Part shown: positions 48,150 through 56,421 of the stretch, piece by piece
Layout: every line of letters begins with the position of its first letter
How positions within the stretch are numbered: position 1 is the stretch's first letter
Assembly (NCBI GenBank): GCA_900552935.1
Contig: USBN01000006.1
Span: 1-57,562, forward strand
DNA: 57,562 bases
Source: an uncultured Coriobacteriaceae bacterium
GTDB taxonomy: Bacteria > Actinomycetota > Coriobacteriia > Coriobacteriales > Atopobiaceae
Direction of reading: 5' to 3'
Program-made: the position numbers and the translations under genes
The notes under the pieces: model-generated
Databases searched by the model: none
The model's input: the letters and a program-made list of their open reading frames with translations, nothing else
Told to the model about the DNA's origin: nothing

Positions 48150-51017
48150 TTAACTTGATCCTTGCGCCTGCGCGTTGAGCGACTTGGAGAGGACTTGGCC
48201 GGCAAGCCTTGCCGCAAGGCCGCTCACGTTGTCATTATCAGAGCCCTCGACGCATATCGAAATGGCGAGCGTCGGGTTGTCATAGGGCGCGAATCCAATG
48301 AAGGTGGAGTTGATCTGGCCGTTCGCGACCTCGGCGGTGCCCGTCTTGCCGGCCACGCGCGCGCCGTAGACCTGGGCCGCCATGCCCGTGCCGTTCTGGA
48401 CGACGTCGAGCATTGCCTCCTTAACCTGCTGCGCGGTCTCAGCCGTCACGGCCTGCCCGAGGCTTCGGGGTTTGGTCGTGGTGATGGTGACGCCTTCGGG
48501 GGAGAGCACGTGATCGACCAGATACGGGCTCATGACAACGCCGTTGTTGGCGATGGCGGCGGCTACGACGGCGTTCTGCATCACCGTGGTCTGGGGGCCA
48601 GCCGGGCTCGAATGCTGGCCGACGGGCTGGCCGGCGCCCGCCCATGCGGTCTCCCACTCCGTCATCTCGGACGTGTCTGGCATGAGCGACGCCGTGACGT
48701 GGAAGTCCTGGCCCAGCGTCGTGCCGTAGCCGAAGGCCTTGGCGTAGTCGACGAGGGTGCTTGCTCCAATGTTGACGGCTAGCTGGCCAAACGCGGTGTT
48801 CGAGCTGTGCGTGAAGGCGTTGCGAAGCGTGATCGTCCCGAAGTCCTCGCCAGCGACGTTCGTGACATCGGCGCCCCCGATGTTGATGCGCGCGGGTGCG
48901 TCGATCGAACTGTCGAGAGTCGCCGCGCCAGAGTCGAGGGCGGCGGAAAGGGTCACGACCTTGAACGTGGATCCGGGCGTGTACAGTGAGGCGCAGCTGC
49001 GGTCGACGAGCTCGCCGCTACTGTCTCCGGTCGAGAGAATGGTCGAGATGTCGTTGTAGGAGAACGTGGGCGAGGATGCCTTTGCGAGGACGGCGCCCGT
49101 GGTGGGGTCGAGCACGACGATCGAGCCAACGTGCCCCTCGAGGGCCTCCTCAGCCGCTTGCTGGATCTGAGAGTTGATGGTGAGAACGACGGAGTTGCCA
49201 GGTTGGTTCACGCCCGCGAGCGAATACAGGGCATTCTGCCAGTTGGAGTAATCTGCGTGGCCGGTGAGGGAGTCGTTCATCGACGCTTCGACGCCTGTGG
49301 CGCCATACTGGGTCGAGACGTATCCAACAGTGTGAGCGGCGAGGCTGCCCTGCGGATATGTGCGCACATAGGTGCCGTCTGCCTGCTTGAGGGACTCCGC
49401 GAGCGTCACGCCGTCTGAGGTGAGGATGGCGCCGCGCTGCACGTAGGCACTTCTCGCAATCGTGTGGTTGTTGTTGGGCAGCTGCTGGTAATAACTTGCC
49501 TTAATCACCTGGATATAGGTCAGGTTCGCGATAAGGGCCGCGAACAGCAACGTGAAGAAGGTCACGAGTAGGGTCAGTCGGTTGCCAAGGGCAACGCGTC
49601 CCAGAACTCCGCCCTCAGAGGTGCCAAGGCCGAAGTGTGCCCGCGCGTGCTTGCCCTGCACGACTGGAGCGCCGCCAGTAGATCCGGGTGCCAGGAGCGG
49701 GGAGGGGCTTGCACTCGTGCCGTCGCCAGAGGGCAGTGCCGTGCGCCCCGTGCCCTCGTCGCCGGCGCGCAGAAGCAGGCCGATGACGATGAAGCTCGAG
49801 AGCAGACTCGAGCCGCCCTGGCTCATGAACGGCAGGGTCACGCCCGTGAGGGGCAGAAGCTTCGTGACGCCTCCAACGATGAGGAACGCCTGGAAGGAGA
49901 GAGCCGTCGTGAGGCCAACCGCGGTGAACGCACTCATGTCGCTCTTCGCGCGCGCCGCGGTGGTGAGGCCGCGCACCGCGAGAAGCATAAAGAGGAGTAG
50001 CACGGCGGCACCGCCGAGAAGACCCATTTCCTCCGCGACGGCGGAGAAGATGAAGTCGCTCTTCACCACGGGGATGAGCGTGGGCATGCCCTTGCCAATG
50101 CCGGAGCCGACGAGGCCTCCGTCAGCAAGCGAGTAGATGGATTGAACGATTTGGAGTCCAGAGCCGGATGGGTCTGCGAAGGGGTCGAGCCAGATCTGGA
50201 AGCGCACGCGGACGTGCGAGAAAAACTTATAAGAGAGGGCCCCGCCGATGGCGAGCAGCGCCAGGCTGACGAGGACATAGCCAATGCGACCGGTCGCGAC
50301 ATAGAGCATGACAACGAAGAGGGTGAAGAACAGCACGGCGCTGCCAAGGTCGCGCTCGAAGACGACGACGACCAGGCACATGCCCCACATGACGAGCATC
50401 GGGGTGAGCATACGCAGGCGCGGCAGCGTGAACGGGCCCACCTTGTGCGAGGACGCTGACAGCAACTCGCGGTTCTCGGAGAGATAGGCGGCGAGGAACA
50501 GGACGATGAGGATCTTCGCGATCTCGCCTGGCTGGAACGAGAAGCCGCCGATGCGTATCCAGAGCTTCGAGCCGTAAATCTCCGTACCGAAGATAGCCGG
50601 CATGAGCAGGAGCGCCACGCCGGTGAGACCGAGCGTGAACTTATAATCCGCAAGCCTATCGAGGTTGGGGATGAGTATGAGCGTCGCCACCATGGCCGCG
50701 ACGGAGACGAACAGCCACACGACCTGTCCCATAGCGTCCTCGGGCGCAAGGCGCGTGACAAACGTGATGCCAATGCCCGAGAGGATGAAGACGAGAGGCA
50801 GTATTGCTGGGTCAGCTCCCGGGGCAAGCAGGCGTATGGCGATATGTGCCGCCACGAAGGCGACGATGAGGCCGATGGGCACCGAGAGCGTCTCGAGCGA
50901 AAGCTGCGCTCCCGTGTTCATGACATACATGGAATAGAGCAGAAGCACCGGCACGGCTCCGGCGATAAGCAGGAGGAGTTCGGTGGCGCGGCGAGAACCG
51001 CCAATCTGTTTGGTCAT
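48150..51017 (-). CDS. SEDS glycosyltransferase fused to a class B penicillin-binding protein
   Basis: A 955-residue single polypeptide. Residues about 1-430 are a FtsW/RodA-type SEDS protein with about ten TM segments and the catalytic motif IWLDPFADPSGSGLQIVQS. After a Ser/Gly/Pro linker (430-475), a TM segment (LTLLVTFFTLLFAALIANLTYI) leads into a transpeptidase. It carries the SxxK motif TPGSTFKVV, the SxN motif SSNTAF, and KTGTAE. SEDS enzymes polymerise glycan and partner bPBPs cross-link it; here both are covalently joined in one chain. ATG at 51017 with AAGGAGG upstream, one base after the phosphatase gene. In other actinobacteria rodA and pbpA are separate adjacent genes in the same operon. 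Confidence 0.93.
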   Translation of the reverse strand: MTKQIGGSRRATELLLLIAGAVPVLLLYSMYVMNTGAQLSLETLSVPIGLIVAFVAAHIAIRLLAPGADPAILPLVFILSGIGITFVTRLAPEDAMGQVVWLFVSVAAMVATLILIPNLDRLADYKFTLGLTGVALLLMPAIFGTEIYGSKLWIRIGGFSFQPGEIAKILIVLFLAAYLSENRELLSASSHKVGPFTLPRLRMLTPMLVMWGMCLVVVVFERDLGSAVLFFTLFVVMLYVATGRIGYVLVSLALLAIGGALSYKFFSHVRVRFQIWLDPFADPSGSGLQIVQSIYSLADGGLVGSGIGKGMPTLIPVVKSDFIFSAVAEEMGLLGGAAVLLLFMLLAVRGLTTAARAKSDMSAFTAVGLTTALSFQAFLIVGGVTKLLPLTGVTLPFMSQGGSSLLSSFIVIGLLLRAGDEGTGRTALPSGDGTSASPSPLLAPGSTGGAPVVQGKHARAHFGLGTSEGGVLGRVALGNRLTLLVTFFTLLFAALIANLTYIQVIKASYYQQLPNNNHTIARSAYVQRGAILTSDGVTLAESLKQADGTYVRTYPQGSLAAHTVGYVSTQYGATGVEASMNDSLTGHADYSNWQNALYSLAGVNQPGNSVVLTINSQIQQAAEEALEGHVGSIVVLDPTTGAVLAKASSPTFSYNDISTILSTGDSSGELVDRSCASLYTPGSTFKVVTLSAALDSGAATLDSSIDAPARINIGGADVTNVAGEDFGTITLRNAFTHSSNTAFGQLAVNIGASTLVDYAKAFGYGTTLGQDFHVTASLMPDTSEMTEWETAWAGAGQPVGQHSSPAGPQTTVMQNAVVAAAIANNGVVMSPYLVDHVLSPEGVTITTTKPRSLGQAVTAETAQQVKEAMLDVVQNGTGMAAQVYGARVAGKTGTAEVANGQINSTFIGFAPYDNPTLAISICVEGSDNDNVSGLAARLAGQVLSKSLNAQAQGSS

Positions 51018-51018
51018 G

Positions 51019-52386
51019 CTACGCGCCTCCTTCGGCACCTGTGGTCACTACATCTGCTCCGGTTTCCGCAGCTTCTGGGCCGGATGCCCCGAGGGTGCTT
51101 CCAACTGCGCCGTCCGTACTGTCAGATTGCGCGTCGTCCGCGGCCTTTTGAGCCTTGGCGCGCGCTTCTTCAATCTGGGTCTGGTAGGCCTGGACCGTGG
51201 TTAGCGCGTCGTCCCTACTAGCAACCGGGATGCCGGCGGCGAGCTGGTGCTGGGTCGACTCGGGGAGGTCGGCGATGCTCACCTGGGTACTCTCCTCGAG
51301 ACTCGAAAGCGGAATCCCGAAGGCGCTGCTATGGATGCCCTGGTAAATACCCACTCGTCCGCCGTCTGCGCCGATATACCAAGAGGAGCGGATAAAAAAC
51401 CCGAGCGCGATGGACAGAACGACGGTGAGCCCCAGCAACACCGCGAGCCAACCAAGTACTGCCCGGCGCCGCGCCAGACGGCGAGCCTCCTCGCGCCCGT
51501 CGCTTACGACATCGACGACGATGACGGACACGTTGTCATGGCCACCGGCTTCAAGCGCGGCAGCGACGAGCTGGTCCGTGCAGTCGATGGGCGTCGCCGA
51601 AGAAACGGAGAGAAGCTCGATTTGGGCGTCGGGAATCATGGAGGAGAGGCCGTCGGAGCAGAGGATGATGCGGTCCCCGCGCTCGATATCGAGCGAGAAG
51701 TGATCCGCGTACATGTCTGGGTCGGAGCCGAGAGCTCGGGTGATGATGGAGCGCGAGGGGTGTACGCGAGCTTCGTCCGCCGTAATCTCTCCGGCGTCGA
51801 CGAGTTCCTCGACGTACGAGTGGTCATGCGTGAGGCGCACGAGGGTGCCAGCGCGCAGGAGGTAGATGCGCGAGTCGCCCACGTGCGCGATGGCCATCTT
51901 GGTGCCCTCGACGATGCAGCAGGTTGCGGTGCATCCCATGCCAGGCTTGCCCTCGCCGTTCGCCGCCCCCTGGATGACGGCTTCGTTCGCTGCCTCGATG
52001 GCGGCGCCAAGCAGTGTGTCATCAGCGTGTTCCGGGGCATGGCTGGCGATGGTGCGAACCGCGATGGAACTCGCGACTTCGCCCGCGGCGTGTCCGCCCA
52101 TGCCATCGCAAACGCCAAAGAGCGGATTCCTTACGAGGTAGGAGTCTTCGTTGTGGCCGCGCACGAGGCCCACGTCCGTGCGCCCCGCCCAGGAAAGGCG
52201 TGTATCGGCACCCATTTCGAGGCCCGCACCGGGACGAGAGTCGAGGTCGAATGCCGGTGCGTGTGGGTCATGGGTATCGTGACGGCGATGCGCGCGAAGA
52301 TGGGGCCCGCCATGGCCGATGTGGCCAATGAGGGGCAAGGGGCCCGTCGAGCCCAGGGAATTATTGTGTCCGAGAGCGGAGCTCAT
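51019..52386 (-). CDS. pstP: PP2C-family Ser/Thr phosphatase
   Basis: A 455-residue phosphatase. Its N-terminal 60 residues are a His-rich extension. The PPM domain has RGHNEDSYLV, GVCDGMGGHAAGE, HVGDSRIYLL, ILCSDGLSSM and GGHDNVSVIVVD, including metal-binding Asp residues. One TM segment (LGWLAVLLGLTVVLSIALGFFI) is followed by an extracellular stalk of about 110 residues. It dephosphorylates the operon's kinases and substrates in other actinobacteria. The start overlaps the FHA gene stop (ATGA), which favours this ATG over internal ones. Confidence 0.93.
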   Translation of the reverse strand: MSSALGHNNSLGSTGPLPLIGHIGHGGPHLRAHRRHDTHDPHAPAFDLDSRPGAGLEMGADTRLSWAGRTDVGLVRGHNEDSYLVRNPLFGVCDGMGGHAAGEVASSIAVRTIASHAPEHADDTLLGAAIEAANEAVIQGAANGEGKPGMGCTATCCIVEGTKMAIAHVGDSRIYLLRAGTLVRLTHDHSYVEELVDAGEITADEARVHPSRSIITRALGSDPDMYADHFSLDIERGDRIILCSDGLSSMIPDAQIELLSVSSATPIDCTDQLVAAALEAGGHDNVSVIVVDVVSDGREEARRLARRRAVLGWLAVLLGLTVVLSIALGFFIRSSWYIGADGGRVGIYQGIHSSAFGIPLSSLEESTQVSIADLPESTQHQLAAGIPVASRDDALTTVQAYQTQIEEARAKAQKAADDAQSDSTDGAVGSTLGASGPEAAETGADVVTTGAEGGA

Positions 52387-52796
52387 CGACGGCTCACCCT
52401 CATGACCACGTCTCCAACCTGGACTTCGTCGCCGTCACGCAGGGTGACGGGATCGAGGATGAGGCGGCCGTTCACAAGCGTGCCGTTCGTGGAGTGAAGG
52501 TCTTCGAGCACGAGTGCGGGTCCCTGCAGGGTGAAGCGGGCGTGGGTGGAGGAGACGATTGGCTCGGCGATGACGATATCGCTCGAGGGCGATCGGCCGA
52601 TGACGACGGGGCCGAGCATGTCTACGTGGAGGCCGCGAAGCTGGCGCGGGCCCTTGTCCACGTCGACACACCAGATTGCCGGGTCCTTGCGCTGGCCCCT
52701 GACGAGGCCGATTCCCGTCTTCATAACGACGAACAGGAACAGGTAGAGAACGACGACGAGGGCAATGCGCCCCATGAACAGGACGAGGTCGATCAT
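52383..52796 (-). CDS. Membrane-anchored FHA protein (FhaB/FipA-like)
   Basis: A 137-residue protein with one N-terminal TM segment (IALVVVLYLFLFVVMKTGIGL) and a C-terminal FHA domain. GPVVIGRSPSSDIVI, VSSTHARF and LHSTNGTLVNG are the phosphothreonine-binding motifs. It reads phospho-signals from the operon's kinases at the membrane. It follows the larger FHA gene by one base and overlaps the phosphatase gene. Confidence 0.92.
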   Translation of the reverse strand: MIDLVLFMGRIALVVVLYLFLFVVMKTGIGLVRGQRKDPAIWCVDVDKGPRQLRGLHVDMLGPVVIGRSPSSDIVIAEPIVSSTHARFTLQGPALVLEDLHSTNGTLVNGRLILDPVTLRDGDEVQVGDVVMRVSRR

Positions 52797-52797
52797 A

Positions 52798-53946
52798 TTA
52801 GTTCTCCCTGAACTCGAGGTTCGTGAGACCCAGAGTAATCAGGTCGCCGTCGCGAAGCGAGCACTCGTCGATGTCCACGTCGTTCACGAGCGTGCCATTA
52901 GTCGAGTTGAGGTCGCGAATGCGCCAAGTCTGGCCGTCAAAGGAAAGCTCTGCGTGCGAGCGAGAGACATTGGGGTCGTGAATCACAATGCCGCCCGCGG
53001 AACGCTCGCGGCCGATGACGGTGCGAGGCCCGCTCGCCGTGAAGGTGCGGCCAGATTTGCGATCGATGAGCAGGCACGCTGCGGGTTTGGCTGCGGGCGC
53101 GGGAGCCGCCGGCGCCACGCGGACCGTCTGGGGTGCGGGCTGCGGAGCAGCGTATGCCTGCTGCGGGGTGGCGGCACCGGAGATGGCCCGGGCGGCTGCG
53201 CCCGCGGCGAAGCCGGCAGCTGCCGCGGGAACGGCGGAAGCCGCGGATGCCGGGGCAGCTGCGGCGACGGGGGCCATGGGTGCCGGCGCCTGGGAAGCAC
53301 GGCTGCCCACGAGGGGCACGTTCTGATACTGGCGCGCAGCACGGCCCTGGGCGAAGAAGGCGTCCTCTGCCTCGAGAACCGCCTCCTGCGGCATTACGTC
53401 GAGGCCGCTCTCCATGTTGGAGAGGGGCGTCGCCTGAGGCTGGGGCTGGGGGACGGGACGCATCCCGGGTGCCTGGGCGCGCGAGCTTGCGGCCCCGCCA
53501 AGGCCGCCATCAAGGGAGGAATCCGCGCCAAGGAAGCGGGCCTCCTCCTCGCGAAGGCGGTTGAGGGTGCCGGCATCGACGTTCTCGGCGAAGACGGAGA
53601 AGCGGCCGCTCTTGAGAGACGGATCCGCCATAAAGCGAACGACGGGCTTGCCAACGAAGACGTAGCCCTTGCCCTGAGCCTGCCCCTCGATGAACTGGGA
53701 GGTCTCCTTGGTGAGCTGTGCGTAAAGCGGACGCATCGTGATGTCGTCCTCGCTGGAGATGAGGATAGTGTAGAGAGCCGGCGCGGTATCAACGCCGTTG
53801 ATGACGAAGGTCTCCGCCTCCATCTCGCGCGCGGCCTTCTTGGCAAGCTTCTTGAAGGAGAAGGGGGCGGTGACGCCCTGCGTGGTGGCGCCAAAGAGGC
53901 CACCCACGCGCTGCTCGAAGACGTTCAGAAAGTTCACGTCACTCAT
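52798..53946 (-). CDS. DUF3662 and FHA protein (FhaA-like)
   Basis: A 382-residue cytosolic protein. The N-terminal DUF3662 domain (VNFLNVFEQRVGGLFG through VVRFMADPSLKSGRF) is followed by an Ala/Pro/Gln-rich linker of about 150 residues. A C-terminal FHA domain ends the protein (RTVIGRERSAGGIVI, VSRSHAELSF, LNSTNGTLVND). In mycobacteria FhaA binds phosphorylated MviN/MurJ and links kinase signalling to lipid II supply. Its start overlaps the end of the upstream kinase gene. Confidence 0.93.
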   Translation of the reverse strand: MSDVNFLNVFEQRVGGLFGATTQGVTAPFSFKKLAKKAAREMEAETFVINGVDTAPALYTILISSEDDITMRPLYAQLTKETSQFIEGQAQGKGYVFVGKPVVRFMADPSLKSGRFSVFAENVDAGTLNRLREEEARFLGADSSLDGGLGGAASSRAQAPGMRPVPQPQPQATPLSNMESGLDVMPQEAVLEAEDAFFAQGRAARQYQNVPLVGSRASQAPAPMAPVAAAAPASAASAVPAAAAGFAAGAAARAISGAATPQQAYAAPQPAPQTVRVAPAAPAPAAKPAACLLIDRKSGRTFTASGPRTVIGRERSAGGIVIHDPNVSRSHAELSFDGQTWRIRDLNSTNGTLVNDVDIDECSLRDGDLITLGLTNLEFREN

Positions 53947-55720
53947 CCTCCCAGGTGTCGGACACAGGGCCCAGGGTCATGATTGAAATGCTCATAAGTA
54001 TTAGACAGACTAGCGCAACTGCGATGTCGCAAATGGACGGCGTGGTCCATAACCCACCATTCTCCACTCTGGCAGAGAAGATGAGGGTCGCTATGAGGAT
54101 GGCGCAGCAGGTCACTCGGGCGGCGGCGCACGCCGCGTTGGAGCGCCGCTTCGAAATGAGAGCGCAGGCTAGAGAGGCACCGGCGCAGCCAACTACCATG
54201 AGCCACGAGCTGCCGCTCATGACGATTCCGCCAACAGCTGAGACGAAGGACGCTCCGTCGCTTGAACCAAGCGCTGGCGTCAAGAACATGGCGAGGACTC
54301 CCCCGAGGGCCGAGGTCGCGGCTGCCGGGAGCGGTGGCAGGCACGCGCCGGCAAGGGCGGCGCTTCCCACCGGGGATCCAGTGGCGCAGCCTAGAAGCAG
54401 TGCGGCGTGCGAAAGCCTGCTTGCGGGGCTCACGTGCGTCTGCCAGAGATAGAGCACAGCGCCGGCTAGCGCTGCGATGAGGAATGCCGGGGAGTATGCG
54501 CCGGGGGTCACGAGCGTTGTCACGTAGACGAGCGTGGTGAACGTGCCTCCGGCTGCGGGCAATGCCGCCGAAAACGCAGCCGGAACAAGTGCCGATGCCG
54601 CGGCCAGTGGCATCGGCTCGATGTTGAGCCCGACGAGGCGCGCTATCGCCGGAATGCAGCGAAGGCAGACCGCGCCCGAAACAGCGGCGCAAACGACGCG
54701 GGAGGTCGCATTCGGTAGCCACGGGTAACGCTCTGCGATGCCCACGCGCATCGCCGCGTTCCACACCTCGTCAGTAGGGCCGGTTTCGCCCCTTGCCTGC
54801 GCGAGGAGGTCGGCCACGGATGCGCGACCCTCCGCCTCGTCCCCGAGATAGGGGAGAACTGCACGGGCAAGCTCGCCTGCCGTAGACGGGCGCCTGCCAG
54901 GGTCCGCGCTGAGGGCTTCCGCGATTTGGTCGCTTACGGGTCCTGCGAGTTCTGGCTCCACCTTGGCTAGCGGCCTCGCTCCCTTTTCGATTCTCTTGAG
55001 CGATGCGTCCGCATCCTTGGCGAGAAACGGGCATGAACCGGTCAGCGCTTGGTAGCAGACGCAGGCGAGGGCGAAGACGTCCGTGCGTTCGTCGACGTAG
55101 CCTCCCGTGAGCTGCTCTGGGGGCATATAGCCAACCGTGCCTCCTCGAGCGCCTTCCCAGCCCGCTGCGCTCGCAAGGCTCGCCATGCCAAAATCACCGA
55201 GCTTGACGTTTCCCTGCGCGTCTATAAAGACGTTCGATGGCTTGATATCAAGGTGTAGGACACCCTCGGCGTGCGCGTGGTCGAGCGCGGAGGCGAGACT
55301 CGAGAGCAGGTGCGCGCACTCGTCATAGGTGAGAACGCCGCCCTCGACTCGCGACATGAGCTCGGCCAGGGTCATGCCGTCGACGAATTCCATGATGAGA
55401 TACGCGGTTCCTCCGCGTACCTCGAAGTCGTGGACGGTGACGATGTTCTGATCCGTGAGGCGCGAGGTAATGCGTGCCTCCGAGAGGGCCTCTGAGAGCG
55501 TGGAGGCACCCATGCCGGGTGCGGTTTCGAGGGGCATGCACTTGATAGCGACTTTGCGGTCGAGGCGCGTGTCCCAGCAGACGCGGACCTCGCCAAATCC
55601 ACCCGTGCCTCGTGTTTCGACGGTGCGATAGCGCCCGAGCAGCAATGGCTGATCGGTCTCAGGCTGCGCCTGGTTGGTGGCAACGGCCCATCCCTGTTGT
55701 TTGGGGGCGGGTGTCTGCAC
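53939..55720 (-). CDS. Ser/Thr protein kinase with polytopic membrane domain
   Basis: About 593 residues starting at a GTG with GAGGA eight bases upstream. Longer starts would lie between the -35 and -10 elements of the promoter. The kinase domain is at about residues 25-290 (GTGGFGEV, VAIK, DFGMAS, GTVGYMPPEQLTGG). The catalytic loop reads HLDIKPSNV, so the usual Arg before the catalytic Asp is Leu (a non-RD kinase). The C-terminal 250 residues contain about seven or eight hydrophobic segments rather than PASTA domains. It is first in the leftward wall-growth operon. I do not recognise the membrane domain. Confidence 0.85.
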   Translation of the reverse strand: MQTPAPKQQGWAVATNQAQPETDQPLLLGRYRTVETRGTGGFGEVRVCWDTRLDRKVAIKCMPLETAPGMGASTLSEALSEARITSRLTDQNIVTVHDFEVRGGTAYLIMEFVDGMTLAELMSRVEGGVLTYDECAHLLSSLASALDHAHAEGVLHLDIKPSNVFIDAQGNVKLGDFGMASLASAAGWEGARGGTVGYMPPEQLTGGYVDERTDVFALACVCYQALTGSCPFLAKDADASLKRIEKGARPLAKVEPELAGPVSDQIAEALSADPGRRPSTAGELARAVLPYLGDEAEGRASVADLLAQARGETGPTDEVWNAAMRVGIAERYPWLPNATSRVVCAAVSGAVCLRCIPAIARLVGLNIEPMPLAAASALVPAAFSAALPAAGGTFTTLVYVTTLVTPGAYSPAFLIAALAGAVLYLWQTHVSPASRLSHAALLLGCATGSPVGSAALAGACLPPLPAAATSALGGVLAMFLTPALGSSDGASFVSAVGGIVMSGSSWLMVVGCAGASLACALISKRRSNAACAAARVTCCAILIATLIFSARVENGGLWTTPSICDIAVALVCLILMSISIMTLGPVSDTWEDE

Positions 55721-55769
55721 GGCGTTTGTCCTCGTTTCAGCTGCGTGTGCCGGTGCGTTGATTGGGGTA

Positions 55770-55798
55770 ATTCTAGCAGCACGAGCAAAGAGGTACAA
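55770..55798 (-). promoter_or_regulatory. Promoter of the wall-growth signalling operon
   Basis: On the minus strand, TTGTAC (55793-55798) and TAGAAT (55770-55775) lie exactly 17 bases apart, about 50 bases before the kinase GTG. It probably drives all six genes down to the PASTA kinase. Confidence 0.7.
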
Positions 55799-55806
55799 AA
55801 AAGTTC

Positions 55807-55836
55807 TTGCACAATTGAGATTGCATGGGTTACTAT
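55807..55836 (+). promoter_or_regulatory. tRNA-Leu promoter
   Basis: TTGCAC (55807-55812) and TACTAT (55831-55836) are 18 bases apart, 13 bases before the mature tRNA. It is divergent from the kinase promoter, and the two -35 elements are only eight bases apart. Confidence 0.6.
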
Positions 55837-55849
55837 CTACCCTGCATCT

Positions 55850-55936
55850 GCGGGCGTGGCGGAATTGGCAGACGCGTACGGTTCAGGTCCGTATGGGGGC
55901 AACCCCATGAAGGTTCAAGTCCTTTCGCCCGCACCA
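55850..55936 (+). tRNA. tRNA-Leu (anticodon CAG)
   Basis: An 87-base class II tRNA with a long variable arm and encoded CCA. The acceptor GCGGGCG pairs with CGCCCGC, the anticodon loop is TTCAGGT, and the T-arm is GGTTCAAGTCC. Confidence 0.96.
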
Positions 55937-55947
55937 TGTTAATGAGG

Positions 55948-55978
55948 AGGCCCCGGGAAACCGGGGCCTTTTTCTTTC
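55948..55978 (+). terminator. Terminator after tRNA-Leu
   Basis: AGGCCCCGG pairs with CCGGGGCCT around a GAAA tetraloop, followed by TTTTTCTTT. Confidence 0.93.
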
Positions 55979-55989
55979 AATATGTCGCG

Positions 55990-56037
55990 CTTGCCGCAGG
56001 GCCTACCCAACTGTTGCACTTGCCGCAGGGCCTATCC
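55990..56037. repeat. Two 19-base direct repeats
   Basis: CTTGCCGCAGGGCCTA(C/T)CC occurs at 55990-56008 and 56019-56037, period 29 bases. It lies between the tRNA-Leu terminator and the small membrane protein gene. Confidence 0.7.
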
Positions 56038-56065
56038 GACGGCTTGGGTCTTCGGCGCTGCGAGC

Positions 56066-56263
56066 CTACTTGTTATCGTCGTCGAAGAACGACCATCCGT
56101 TCTCGTCATCCTCTTCGTCTTCGTACTGGTCATACGTCTCGCGCGTCTTGTGCTCGAGGATGATTGCCGCAATCAGGAAACCAACAAGGATGATTCCGAT
56201 AAGGGCGAGGACGCCCGCGCGCGTACCAAAAAGCCAATCGACGAAGCTGGCAATCGTGTTCAT
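56066..56263 (-). CDS. Small single-TM protein with acidic tail
   Basis: A 65-residue protein. It has a short N-terminus, one long hydrophobic segment (VLALIGIILVGFLIAAIIL) and a strongly acidic C-terminus (YEDEEDDENG). AAAGGCGG lies before the ATG. It stands alone, divergent from serS. No function is recognised; it resembles uncharacterised short membrane proteins. Confidence 0.65.
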   Translation of the reverse strand: MNTIASFVDWLFGTRAGVLALIGIILVGFLIAAIILEHKTRETYDQYEDEEDDENGWSFFDDDNK

Positions 56264-56421
56264 GGGTGCCGCCTTTCGCCTCGTTAGCCGCGAGGAGGAG
56301 TGTCGTGGAGGGCTCTCGCCTGCGCGCGAGCCTCATCTAGAGCCAAATTTGCCCATAAGTATATACTTGGCTGCTGAATGACCCGCGGGCGTGGCCCGCG
56401 CTAAAACGAAAGGGAGCAGCC

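Noticed and set aside
55721..55798. N-terminal extension of the membrane kinase starting at a TTG
   Set aside because: The TTG is part of the -35 hexamer of a well-spaced promoter; a GTG with a ribosome-binding site lies downstream.
56264..56421. T-box riboswitch before serS
   Set aside because: The 150-base leader has no T-box consensus or terminator/antiterminator pair, only one short GC hairpin.
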